From: Stieleria marina
Lineage (GTDB): Bacteria; Planctomycetota; Planctomycetia; Pirellulales; Pirellulaceae
Assembly (NCBI GenBank): GCA_007741555.1
Contig: CP036526.1
Span: forward strand, 1,116,001 to 1,180,000
Length of the DNA: 64,000 bases
Direction of reading: 5' to 3'
Part shown: positions 43,223 to 51,917 of the stretch, piece after piece
How positions within the stretch are numbered: the first letter of the stretch is position 1
Layout of the letters: each line of letters begins with the position of its first letter
The notes under the pieces: generated by a model
What the model was told of the DNA's origin: nothing
Databases searched by the model: none
Seen by the model: the letters and a program-made list of their open reading frames with translations, nothing else
Program-made: the position numbers and the translations under genes

Positions 43223-44113
43223 TTAGTGCTTTCGAGCGATTGAGAGAATCCGCTTATGACCCGCGAGGTCTTTGATGAAACGCAGGTCTTCGAGCTCCGA
43301 AATTTGGCCGACCAGTTCGGCGCAGGCTTCCGCGATCATCGGGCTTAGTTCGATGATCAGCCGGCCGCCGGGATTGAGCCGATCGTACGATTCCCCTAGC
43401 AAACGCTTGATGATTTCGGTTCCGTCGGGACCCGATACCAGAGCTTGGCGCGGCTCAAAATCGCGAACGCTGGGTAGGAGATCTTCGTATTCAGCTTCGC
43501 TGACGTACGGTGGGTTGCTGCAGATGATGTCGAACTTTGCGGGCGATTGGACTTCAGCCAGCAAGTCGCTTTCGATGAAGCGAATTCGTGAATCGACTTT
43601 GTGTTTTTCGGCGTTCCAGGTTGCGATTTTCAGTGCTTCGCTGCTTTGATCGATCGCCGTAAATTGGGCGTTGGGCAACGCGACGGCCAAAGCGATCGCG
43701 ATTGCACCGCTGCCTGTGCCTACGTCAGCGATCTGTAGCGGCGCATCGGTTTTGTTGATCAACTTGGCGCAATCGAGTGCTTCGATGACCAAGTGTTCGG
43801 TTTCGGGACGCGGGATCAAGACGTGTTCGGTCACGCGAAACTTCAGCGAGTAAAATTCTTTGTAGCCGACCAGTTGGGCCACCGGCATGCCCTCGCCGCG
43901 GCGGCGAACCATTTCGCGGAAAGCGACCTTTTCTTCTTCGGTGGGAATTTCAGCAAACGAGGTATAGAGCTGGATTCGTTCGCAGTCTCTGGCATGCGCC
44001 AGTAGCACTTCGGCGTCGAGTCGGGCCGACGGGCTGCCGCGTTTCTTGAAGAAATCCGTCGTCCACTCCAACAGTCGCAAGACTGTCCACGCTTCTTCCT
44101 CGGTGTCGGACAT
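43223..44113 (-). CDS. prmC: Peptide chain release factor N5-glutamine methyltransferase
   Basis: Methylates the GGQ glutamine of release factors. The start MSDTEEEAWTVLRLLEW gives 296 residues. SAM site DVGTGSG (130-136), the PRPETE block (101-106) and the catalytic NPPY (200-203) are all present. It follows prfA on the same strand, the usual order, but a 17-bp hairpin separates the two. Confidence 0.95.
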   Translation of the reverse strand: MSDTEEEAWTVLRLLEWTTDFFKKRGSPSARLDAEVLLAHARDCERIQLYTSFAEIPTEEEKVAFREMVRRRGEGMPVAQLVGYKEFYSLKFRVTEHVLIPRPETEHLVIEALDCAKLINKTDAPLQIADVGTGSGAIAIALAVALPNAQFTAIDQSSEALKIATWNAEKHKVDSRIRFIESDLLAEVQSPAKFDIICSNPPYVSEAEYEDLLPSVRDFEPRQALVSGPDGTEIIKRLLGESYDRLNPGGRLIIELSPMIAEACAELVGQISELEDLRFIKDLAGHKRILSIARKH

Positions 44114-44136
44114 GGTGTTGGTAAGCAAGGTAGATG

Positions 44137-44192
44137 GTAGTGGATCTTGCCAATGATCCGTCGGTGCAAGGATCTTTGGCAAGATCCACTAC
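44137..44192. repeat. Perfect 17-bp inverted repeat between prfA and prmC
   Basis: Arms GTAGTGGATCTTGCCAA (44137-44153) and its exact complement (44176-44192) flank a 22-base spacer, which itself holds GATCC/GGATC (44155-44159 and 44170-44174). The combined stem is over 20 bp long. It has no T run, so it is more like a REP/MITE-type element or an RNA-processing hairpin than a terminator. Confidence 0.85.
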
Positions 44193-44216
44193 GGCAAGAA
44201 TCGAAGTCGCGATTCG

Positions 44217-45296
44217 TTAGTCGACCATGTCGCCGCGAAGTTGATCGCGATCGTATTCGATCAAGGCATCAGTCACGGCTTGAACATCGCCGGTGATGAT
44301 TTGATCAAGTTTGTAAAGCGTCAGGTTGATGCGGTGATCGGTCAGACGGTTTTGCGGAAAGTTGTAGGTGCGAATCCGTTGGCTGCGATCACCCGATCCA
44401 ATCAAGCCTTTGCGTTGTTCGGCCTGCTTGGCGGCTTCTTCTTCGCGTTTCTTTTCGTAGATACGAGCCTTGAGTACCCGCAGTGCTTTGGCCAAGTTTT
44501 TGTGTTGGCTCTTTTCGTCTTGGCATTGCACCACGATTCCGGTTTCGTGGTGAGTCAGTCGGCATGCGGAGTCGGTTTTGTTGACGTGTTGTCCGCCCGG
44601 TCCGGATGCTCCGTAAAAGTCTTTTCGATAGTCGTCAGGTTTCAGGTCAATTTCGATGTCTTCGGGTTCCGGCATGACCGCGACGGTGGCCGCGGACGTA
44701 TGGACGCGGCCCTGGGTCTCCGTTTCGGGCACACGTTGCACGCGGTGTCCGCCCGATTCGTAGGCCAAGTCGCGGTAGACGCTTTCGCCTTCGAGTGTCA
44801 GCGTGATTTCCTTGAAACCACCCATCTCGGTGGCGTTCATGTCCATTATCTCTGTCTTCCAGCCTTTGGCTTCGGCGTACCGCCGGTACATCTCAAACAA
44901 GTCGCGGGCAAACAAAGCGGCTTCGTCGCCGCCCGCACCGGCTCGGATTTCCATCACGCAACGAGTTCGGTGGCTGTCTTCGCCGCCAACGGTCAGTGAA
45001 AGTAGGTCTTCCCAAAGCGTTTCGCGTTGTTCGCGAAGTTCGGCCATTTCGGCTTCGGCCATGTCGCGTTCTTCGGAATCATCCGCGGCTTCGGCCATCT
45101 CCTGGCAACCGTGGATCTCGTCGGTTAGCCGTTTGAATTCGCGATACTTGGTCGCGACTTTGGCTAGTCCGCCGTGCTCGCGCGCAGTCGCGCTCATCCG
45201 CGCCCCGTCTGCCAAGACTTCGGGGTTGGACATGTCGCTTTCAAGCTTCTCGAAACGAGAGAGCTTTTCTTCCAGGGTATCGCGAATGGTGCTCAT
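44217..45296 (-). CDS. prfA: Peptide chain release factor 1
   Basis: Recognises UAA and UAG stop codons and triggers peptide release. 359 residues. The GGQ motif is at 234-236 in [16 protein letters not shown], and the codon-recognition segment [16 protein letters not shown] contains the P-x-T typical of RF1 (RF2 would have SPF). The gene for its methyltransferase PrmC follows. Confidence 0.97.
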   Translation of the reverse strand: MSTIRDTLEEKLSRFEKLESDMSNPEVLADGARMSATAREHGGLAKVATKYREFKRLTDEIHGCQEMAEAADDSEERDMAEAEMAELREQRETLWEDLLSLTVGGEDSHRTRCVMEIRAGAGGDEAALFARDLFEMYRRYAEAKGWKTEIMDMNATEMGGFKEITLTLEGESVYRDLAYESGGHRVQRVPETETQGRVHTSAATVAVMPEPEDIEIDLKPDDYRKDFYGASGPGGQHVNKTDSACRLTHHETGIVVQCQDEKSQHKNLAKALRVLKARIYEKKREEEAAKQAEQRKGLIGSGDRSQRIRTYNFPQNRLTDHRINLTLYKLDQIITGDVQAVTDALIEYDRDQLRGDMVD

Positions 45297-45463
45297 AGTG
45301 CTTGAAGTTTACCGGTCGCGGGAGAGATGTCACAGTAGCCCGTGTACTTTCGTAGTCACGCGACGTCGCTGGCGGGCATTGGGTCTATCAGTCGACGTCG
45401 TTTGAAGATCAGTCAAAGCGACTGACGTTGCTTTTGTTCCGCCAGCGGCGCCGCGGGACTACT

Positions 45464-45495
45464 AAAAAAGCCGCATGGGGGTTTCCCATGCGGCT
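45464..45495 (-). terminator. Intrinsic terminator after rpmE
   Basis: On the minus strand GCCGCATGGG and its complement form a stem with a short A-rich loop, followed by six T. It lies 27 bp past the rpmE stop. Confidence 0.9.
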
Positions 45496-45521
45496 GATTC
45501 GTTTGCGAAGAAATGAGAGCG

Positions 45522-45770
45522 CTACTTGCTCTTCTTCTTGGCTGGTTTTTTCTTTTGAAGGCTGCCGTAGGTACCAGCGGCGAACTTCTTTTGGAACTTA
45601 TCAATACGACCGGCCGTGTCAACAAACTTCAGTTTGCCGGTGTAGAACGGGTGGCAGTCGTTACAAATATCGATTCGCAGCTCGTCTTTGACGCTGCGAG
45701 TTTGAAACGTGTTGCCACAACCGCAGGTCACGGTCGTGTCTTGGTAATTCGGGTGGATTCCCTCTTTCAT
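45522..45770 (-). CDS. rpmE: 50S ribosomal protein L31 (zinc-binding form)
   Basis: 82 residues beginning [14 protein letters not shown], the L31 N-terminus. Four Cys (16, 18, 36 and 39) in CGC and CNDC make this the zinc-binding C+ type. The tail is lysine-rich ([10 protein letters not shown]). The gene has its own promoter candidate and a terminator. Confidence 0.97.
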   Translation of the reverse strand: MKEGIHPNYQDTTVTCGCGNTFQTRSVKDELRIDICNDCHPFYTGKLKFVDTAGRIDKFQKKFAAGTYGSLQKKKPAKKKSK

Positions 45771-45834
45771 CGGTCTTATCTCTTAAGTCTGGGGGGTATT
45801 GTCGGCTGGCAAAGTACAGCCTCCCGGGCCACGA

Positions 45835-45864
45835 AAGATACGCTAAATAGCGTGTTTTGGACAA
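45835..45864 (-). promoter_or_regulatory. Candidate rpmE promoter
   Basis: TTGTCC (45859-45864) and TATCTT (45835-45840), spaced by 18 bp, lie about 65 bp before the rpmE start. The spacer contains the palindrome CGCTATTTAGCG. Confidence 0.55.
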
Positions 45865-46007
45865 GGCCTACGGGCCGTTTTCGCTTGAATCAGGCGTTTT
45901 TGCGGTCTGAGCGTCTGTCCCAAGGGACCGCACTGGCGGAAATCGGGGAATCAATCGCCATTTGATCAAGTCTTCGCGTCCCTTTAATTGGGGTTCAGGG
46001 TGCTTTG

Positions 46008-48863
46008 TTATGGCAGTTCTAGCAGCATGTCAGTTGGCAGATTTCTTAGGACGTTCAAAGGCGTGAACGATTCGTTGGTTGGGATATTGTCCGAATGTTC
46101 GCTATCGCCCGAAACGTTGTTCCCGATCGACCAGCCATAGTCTTTGGAAATCCTTGACTCGGAGTGAATCAAATTCCAATTGCGTGCTTGCTCCGTGAAT
46201 CGACCGTGAGCGTCCGTCGTGGCGGTGAGAGATCGTCTACTGGTCCCGTTGTGAAACGCAATTGTTTTTCCCGCGACTGGTTTTCCCTGGCGGTCCCGGA
46301 CCAATCCGCTGACGACTTGTTTGGGCGTGAAATAGAACGTCGGCAGTGTGAAGTCGGCACCGTCGGGAATCTCAATCATGGGCATGCGCGGATAGTCGTA
46401 GTCTTTGTAAAACGAGCGATCCGAACCCATTGATGTGACCTGCCGGATCGCTTTGCCCGGAGCGACGTAAAGCTCGAACCGGCCATCAGCATCCGTTTTT
46501 GTGGTTGAGCCGTTTAGAGGACTGCGCAAGCAATTCAAAAAGACCCGAGCCCCCGCAACCGGTTGCTTCGAATCACTCGTCAGCACTTCGCCGCGCACTT
46601 TGACGGCGGGCACTGTGGAAATGGTGAGCTGCAGTTCTTCGTTTTCCTTGACCGTCATCATCCGATCGGCCACTGGGTGCATCGGTAGTTTATTATCCCA
46701 GTACATTATGCAGTGGATTTTCTGTGCAGCAAACGCGTGGATATGAAATTCACCTTTGTCGTTGAGTTCGACTTTGGCCATCCCTTTTCCACCGCCATCA
46801 AAATGAACGCCGCGAATGAAAACCGTTTGACCCGCGATCTGATCAGGATGATCGTAGACAACGTTGCCGCGAATCGAACCGACTGGAGACAACCGAAGCT
46901 CCTGGCTGGTTTTGCGCACATAAAATTTCTGTTGTCCAAACTTATCAGACTGCACGATGACGTGGTCAAAATGCGTTTGTTGAAAGCTGGTCAGGGTCGC
47001 TTCGCCGTTGTGATTGGTGCGTACCGAAAGTGACTCAACCCATGATGCGGGGATCGGCGCTGAGAACATCGACTTCCCTTCGATCATCTCGCCACGAGGG
47101 CCTTGCTGCATTCGTAAGACATCCATCGACTCCGGGTAAACCATTGCTCCTGCTACAGGCAGGCCCTCTGGGCTTAACACACGTACGGCTACTTTGTCGC
47201 CTTTGGGCAGTCTAATGTCGGCATTGGCAATCGAAGTTGAGTCTCCGAACACGGGAGACATTGCAATCGATTGGTTTGAATCTTGCCCGCCGGAGATCCA
47301 TGTCATGAAATACTCAAACGAAGTGTCTTGGCTAGGGTAAGTGATTGAGAATTCGCCGAGACGATTGGCGGTCTCTTGGATTGATCTGGTTTTACCGTTG
47401 TCGAACCAGTTGTGAAGGATTCTGGCTCCTGCGATGGTTTCGCCTTGTTCATTCAAGACGCGACCACTGAGCGTTTTCTCTTTGGGCGCCTGGCTAACCG
47501 TTTCAACCACAGGTTTAGGGTTTGCAGCCGGGACTTCCAGCGTTTCGACAGGCGATTTACCGTCTGGTGTCGATGGCAACGGTTGGTTTTTCGGCGTCTG
47601 AGGAGCGAGTTCTGCCGATTGTGGAGGAGTTGATTGTGTAGGCTCCGTGTCTTGAATGGTTGCGTCGGGATTTTCAGGCGATGATGTGACCGGCGGATCG
47701 GCGGCACGTACAACACTGAGGGCAATACACGAGCAGAGCGTGACCGCGATCGCTAGCATCGTGAAGTTGCGACTGAGCGGCTGGCGGTTTTGCTGGGGAT
47801 TCATGACGCTGCGAATTCGATTTTCGATGGGTTTTCGATTGGCCATGGCAACACCGACGCACTGCCGTGGGACCGGACAGTAGGTGGCGACCGCATGCAG
47901 AAGCCCGTGGGCGTATTGGTGCGGGGCAAACCCGCCACGAAGCACCAAGTCGTCGCAGGCTTGTTCGCGATTTACTGCGCACTGATGGACGACAATCCAG
48001 TGCAAAGGGTGAAACCAGAAAAATGCTCGCGACAATTCAGCGATCAAATGCCAGAGAGGGTCACGGCGTGATAGGTGTCCCAGTTCGTGCAACACGATTG
48101 CATCGCGTGCGTTTGAATCAAGCTGCATGGCCGATTGCGGAAGCACGATTCGCTTCTTCCAGATTCCCACTGCCATCGGCATGATCTCGCGTTCCACCAA
48201 GGCGACTGTTGCGCCTTGGTCTTCTAATTGACGACTCGCCGATTTCGTCAAGATACGTGCACAATCGCCAGGGCTTAAATGTGTTGGTCGCAGCGAGAAA
48301 AGCCAGGTTGCCGATCCGATCAAACGCAGCAGACATGTTGCGACGCCCAGTAGCCAAAGGATGATCAACGTCGTTTTCCAATTCACGTTTGCAGTTCGTC
48401 GTGTTGGCTCCAGTTGTGTGGCGGTCAGCAGGGATCCAGATTTTGCCTGCACGTTCGCGTTCGAGTTTGCAGGCACAGGGATTTTGAACGACGCTTTGAA
48501 ATCGTTGGCCAATGTCTCGCGGTGAAAATCGACGTCGGCTGTGACATCGTCGTGTGCGATCGGCTGCGGATTTCCGCTGAATACGCGTAGGGTTTCGGCC
48601 TTGCCAGAGGCCATCAAGACACGCGGAACGGGCGCGATCGTCCATGGTTGCAGTGTCAAAAGCAACACTGGCAACGTCAGCAAGCCGATCTGCCCGGTCG
48701 TATACCACGCATGTTTCATCGTTGCGCTACGGTGTCGTAGTAGCCAGCCGACGACGAAAATCAGCATCATCAGGATCGTGCCGCATAGTGTGAATTCGAT
48801 GATCCACATTGCCCATGCACTTGTCGCGTCGCCAACGGTTTCGTTGTTGAGTGTCCACTTCAT
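46008..48863 (-). CDS. BlaR1/MecR1-type M56 metalloprotease sensor with carboxypeptidase-regulatory repeats
   Basis: 951 residues. N-terminal membrane helices (about 18-42, 55-74, 163-190) frame the M56 peptidase, whose zinc motif is HELGH (259-263) with Glu300 in NREQACDD as third ligand. The sequence AWMxHPLHW-like FFWFHPLHWIVVHQ is typical. After a further helix near 365-385 and a Pro/Thr-rich linker, the C-terminal 500 residues are beta-sandwich repeats (GRVLNEQGETIAGARILH, GEVLTSDSKQPVAGARVFL, GLVRDRQGKPVAGKTIAFH). There is no penicillin-binding sensor domain, so the signal is unlikely to be a beta-lactam. It overlaps the repressor gene by 4 bp and probably cleaves that repressor. Confidence 0.9.
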   Translation of the reverse strand: MKWTLNNETVGDATSAWAMWIIEFTLCGTILMMLIFVVGWLLRHRSATMKHAWYTTGQIGLLTLPVLLLTLQPWTIAPVPRVLMASGKAETLRVFSGNPQPIAHDDVTADVDFHRETLANDFKASFKIPVPANSNANVQAKSGSLLTATQLEPTRRTANVNWKTTLIILWLLGVATCLLRLIGSATWLFSLRPTHLSPGDCARILTKSASRQLEDQGATVALVEREIMPMAVGIWKKRIVLPQSAMQLDSNARDAIVLHELGHLSRRDPLWHLIAELSRAFFWFHPLHWIVVHQCAVNREQACDDLVLRGGFAPHQYAHGLLHAVATYCPVPRQCVGVAMANRKPIENRIRSVMNPQQNRQPLSRNFTMLAIAVTLCSCIALSVVRAADPPVTSSPENPDATIQDTEPTQSTPPQSAELAPQTPKNQPLPSTPDGKSPVETLEVPAANPKPVVETVSQAPKEKTLSGRVLNEQGETIAGARILHNWFDNGKTRSIQETANRLGEFSITYPSQDTSFEYFMTWISGGQDSNQSIAMSPVFGDSTSIANADIRLPKGDKVAVRVLSPEGLPVAGAMVYPESMDVLRMQQGPRGEMIEGKSMFSAPIPASWVESLSVRTNHNGEATLTSFQQTHFDHVIVQSDKFGQQKFYVRKTSQELRLSPVGSIRGNVVYDHPDQIAGQTVFIRGVHFDGGGKGMAKVELNDKGEFHIHAFAAQKIHCIMYWDNKLPMHPVADRMMTVKENEELQLTISTVPAVKVRGEVLTSDSKQPVAGARVFLNCLRSPLNGSTTKTDADGRFELYVAPGKAIRQVTSMGSDRSFYKDYDYPRMPMIEIPDGADFTLPTFYFTPKQVVSGLVRDRQGKPVAGKTIAFHNGTSRRSLTATTDAHGRFTEQARNWNLIHSESRISKDYGWSIGNNVSGDSEHSDNIPTNESFTPLNVLRNLPTDMLLELP

Positions 48864-49249
48864 GACTGTGTCTCCTCATCGCGCAGGCGGTTGATCAGTG
48901 ACTCCAGATGTTCGACATCGTCCTCGGTTAGTTTGCTACCTGGTCGATCCAAATGAGTCGCCAACGCGGATCCGATGGAGCCTTCGAAGAACGTTTCCAA
49001 GACATCACGTAGGGCTTTGACGCCTGCGACCGACTTGGATTGTTTGGCCAGATACACAAATTCGCGGCCAGACTTTTCGCGTTTTAAGTGGCCTTTTTCG
49101 GTCAAGATTGCCAGCATCCGGCGGACTGCCATCGGAGTCGGGCTGCCATCAAGCCGCTCGCAGATCTCGTGTACGGTTGCTTTCTTGAGCGAAAAGATAA
49201 TCGACATGATCTGCCGCTCTCGTCGCGACAGCGTCGCCAAGTTAGTCAT
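48860..49249 (-). CDS. BlaI/MecI/CopY-family transcriptional repressor
   Basis: 129-residue winged-helix repressor starting MTNLATLSRRERQIMSIIF. The helix-turn-helix region (about 10-70) includes ATVHEICERLDGSPTPMAVRRML, and a dimerisation C-terminus follows. It is translationally coupled to the BlaR1-like protease (ATGA overlap). Two similar palindromes just upstream are candidate operators, one of them overlapping the -10 element, as expected for an autoregulated pair. Confidence 0.93.
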   Translation of the reverse strand: MTNLATLSRRERQIMSIIFSLKKATVHEICERLDGSPTPMAVRRMLAILTEKGHLKREKSGREFVYLAKQSKSVAGVKALRDVLETFFEGSIGSALATHLDRPGSKLTEDDVEHLESLINRLRDEETQS

Positions 49250-49290
49250 CGTGCGTCCCCGTGAAGGCCGTGCAAAACAGAAAACCATTA

Positions 49291-49352
49291 CCGCTAAGAA
49301 TTTAGCGGCAAGGGTTTCGTCAGTGCAAGAGGTAAACGCTAAGAAATGAGCG
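49291..49352 (-). promoter_or_regulatory. Promoter and two candidate BlaI operators
   Basis: On the minus strand TTGCAC (49323-49328) and TAAATT (49299-49304), spaced by 18 bp, form a promoter. The palindrome CCGCTAA-GAAT-TTAGCGG (49291-49308) covers the -10. A second, imperfect copy with outer arms CGCT/AGCG and the same core CGCTAAGAA (49337-49352) lies 45 bp away, upstream of the -35. Repressor binding is inferred from position and symmetry. Confidence 0.65.
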
Positions 49353-49366
49353 CAAAGGTTTTGCGG

Positions 49367-51634
49367 CTATTTCACAATCCGCCAGCAACGGTGGATGCGT
49401 TTATTGCGAAAATCCTCGGGGACGGTCTGCTTGCTGATCTCGTGGATTTGGGTGGCGGGGACCGATTCGGGGGCGAATTTGAAACGCCTGAAGTTGTTGG
49501 AAAAGAACACGATTCCGCCTTTGCGTACCAATGGCATCAGCTGATTGAGCAACGGAACACAATCGGTTTGGACGTTCCAGTCTTCTTCGGTTCGCTTGCT
49601 GTTGGAAAACGTTGGCGGATCCAGCAAAACGACATCGTACATTTCGCCCGGCTGGTGTTCGCCGATGAACTGCGTGACGTCGGCGGCGATGTAGCGATGT
49701 TCTTCACCCACGAAACCATTCAGTTTCATATTTCGTTGTGCCCAAGCCAGATAGTTTTTGGACAAGTCGACGGTGGTCGTTCGGCGGGCGCCCCCGGCGG
49801 CGGCATAGACGCTGAATGATCCCGTGTAAGCGAATAGATTCAAGAAGCTCTTCTTTTCACTCGCATCACGAACCATCTGCCGGGTGACGCGATGATCCAA
49901 AAAGAAACCGGTGTCGACATAGTCGCTTGGATTGATCAGAAATTTTAAGCCACCTTCGTTGATGATGTACTCGGTGCGTTGTTGGTCGACTTTTTCGTGT
50001 TGCGTCGATCCCCGTTGCCGCGCGCGTGTTTTCATGTACACGTTTTCTTGAGGGATCTCCAAGGTCTCGCCAGCTGTCTTTGCCATCAGTTCCAGCCAAC
50101 TGGCGTGCTGCGACGGGTCGCGTTCGTGCGGCCGTTCGTATTCGGTGATATGTAAGTAGTTTTCGTAGCGATCGACCACCAGCGGGATTTCTGGCACGTC
50201 GCGTTCGTAAAGCCGAAAGCAAGTGATGCCACGCTTTGTGGGCCACTTGCGCAGGTGACGGGCTCGGTTGGTAAGTCTGGCTTTGAACAGGTCCGCTTGA
50301 TGGAGAGCTTTGTCGTCCAAGTGGCCAAACGCGGCCGAGCCGACGGCGTGCACATAAGGCTTGGCTTTTGGTTTGACCGCGACTTTTACGTTTGCTTCGT
50401 TTTCGTCTGAGTCGTCAGTGGCTTTGACCGTCGATTCGACTAGCGGTTTGGGGCCGTGGAACTGGTAGTACGTGCATTCGATGCGGCCGTTGTAAAGTTT
50501 GCGACGGCGATCGGCTTGGCGGCCCATCGTTTTTTCGAACATCGGGTAGGCGGTCAAAAAGTAGTGTGACCACGTTGGCAAGTGACGCAGGACTTCGGGA
50601 ATGCTGCGGTAGAGTTCGTCTAATTCCCAATCACGGTTTTCTTGTCCGGTGTAGACATTGCGGCCACTGATACGTCGACCGTAAGGCGGGTTGGTGATCA
50701 AGCATCCAAAGCGTCGTTTGCTGGTGACGTTCTCCATCGAAGCGTCTTGGAAATGAATGTCGTCGGCGACACCAGCACGCGCCGCATTGTCACGAGCAGC
50801 GCGTAGCACGCGGTAGTCGACGTCGCTGCCGATGATGCGTTCTTCGAGTGCAGGCAGTTCGGCGCTCTTGGCTGCTTCGCGCGCCGATTGCCAGATCTCG
50901 TCAGGAAACGACGGCCAGGATTCCGCGGCAAAATCACGGATCAAACCCGGAGCCATATTGCGACCGATCCGAGCGGCTTCGATCGGAATGGTTCCACTAC
51001 CACAGAACGGGTCGATGAGCGGTTTGCCAGCACGCCAAAAACTGAGCAACACCATCGCCGCCGCGAGGGTTTCCTTCAGCGGTGCGGCGGAGATGTCCGT
51101 TCGATAACCGCGGCGATGAAGACTGCGGCCGGTCGTGTCCATCGTCAGCGTGGCGGTGTCTTTCAACAGCGCGATGTCGATCTTTTGTTCCGCACCGGTT
51201 TCGGGAAGTGTCGTGGTGTTGTGATCTCGCTGCAGCGCGTCAACGATCGCGCGTTTGACAGTTCGCTGGACGGCGGGCACGCTGGTCAGCTGCGATTTGA
51301 CACTGCGGCCGGTGACCGGAAACGCAGCGTCGGCGGGCAGGATCTCGCTCCAGTTCAGTTCTTTGATCGTGTCAAAGAGGGCATCGAAATCGGGTGCGGG
51401 AAACTCGGCAATGCGGATCAGCACGCGGTCGGCTGTGCGTAGCCAGAGATTGGCGAGGCAGATCGTTTCATGGTCGCCACGAAAGTGAACGCGGCCGGAT
51501 TCGCCGATCGTAGCTTCGATATTCAGAGCGGCTAGCTCACGCTTGACGACGGCTTCCAGCCCAAAGGCACAAGCGGCTATGAGATCGAATTTGGGAAGAT
51601 CGGATTGGGGGGTGGGCACGAAGAGTTTTGGCAT
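49367..51634 (-). CDS. rlmL: Bifunctional 23S rRNA methyltransferase RlmKL-type
   Basis: 755 residues in two halves. The N-terminal half has a THUMP region and the m2G2445 methyltransferase with DPFCGSGTIPIEAARIGRN and CLITNPPYGRRIS. The C-terminal half is the m7G2069 methyltransferase with LNLFAYTGSFSVYAAAGGA and VVLLDPPTFSNSK. The length and fused order match E. coli RlmKL. It is divergent from the TGA-containing gene at 51918. Confidence 0.95.
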   Translation of the reverse strand: MPKLFVPTPQSDLPKFDLIAACAFGLEAVVKRELAALNIEATIGESGRVHFRGDHETICLANLWLRTADRVLIRIAEFPAPDFDALFDTIKELNWSEILPADAAFPVTGRSVKSQLTSVPAVQRTVKRAIVDALQRDHNTTTLPETGAEQKIDIALLKDTATLTMDTTGRSLHRRGYRTDISAAPLKETLAAAMVLLSFWRAGKPLIDPFCGSGTIPIEAARIGRNMAPGLIRDFAAESWPSFPDEIWQSAREAAKSAELPALEERIIGSDVDYRVLRAARDNAARAGVADDIHFQDASMENVTSKRRFGCLITNPPYGRRISGRNVYTGQENRDWELDELYRSIPEVLRHLPTWSHYFLTAYPMFEKTMGRQADRRRKLYNGRIECTYYQFHGPKPLVESTVKATDDSDENEANVKVAVKPKAKPYVHAVGSAAFGHLDDKALHQADLFKARLTNRARHLRKWPTKRGITCFRLYERDVPEIPLVVDRYENYLHITEYERPHERDPSQHASWLELMAKTAGETLEIPQENVYMKTRARQRGSTQHEKVDQQRTEYIINEGGLKFLINPSDYVDTGFFLDHRVTRQMVRDASEKKSFLNLFAYTGSFSVYAAAGGARRTTTVDLSKNYLAWAQRNMKLNGFVGEEHRYIAADVTQFIGEHQPGEMYDVVLLDPPTFSNSKRTEEDWNVQTDCVPLLNQLMPLVRKGGIVFFSNNFRRFKFAPESVPATQIHEISKQTVPEDFRNKRIHRCWRIVK

Positions 51635-51780
51635 GATGGGGGTGGATGGTCCTCCGTGAGGTTAGCAAAAGCGAGACAAATACCGTAGTCCCGCGGTGCT
51701 GCGATTTCGCTTTGCACTGCGTTTGGGGGCTGCCGGGGGCAACTGGCGAAGAAGCTGTGAGTCCTGCGAGGTGGTTCGTC

Positions 51781-51816
51781 GGTTGCTGGGCTGGTTGCTG
51801 GGCTGTTTGCTGGCAG
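51781..51816. repeat. Three tandem 12-bp repeats
   Basis: GGTTGCTGGGCT is repeated exactly at 51781-51792 and 51793-51804. A degenerate third copy, GTTTGCTGGCAG, follows at 51805-51816. The array sits in the 283-bp intergenic region upstream of the TGA-containing gene. Confidence 0.85.
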
Positions 51817-51917
51817 AATCGAATCGGCGCTGCCCTGAAGGCTTGGTTTTTGTAGTCTTGGCACCACCTGAGCGGCAATTCGCTTTCTTTTAACCAACCA
51901 ACTTTGGAATCTACAGC

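Noticed and set aside
45841-45852. CGCTAAATAGCG in the rpmE promoter spacer as a BlaI operator
   Set aside because: It resembles the candidate BlaI sites but its spacing is different (two central bases instead of four) and rpmE is not an expected target.
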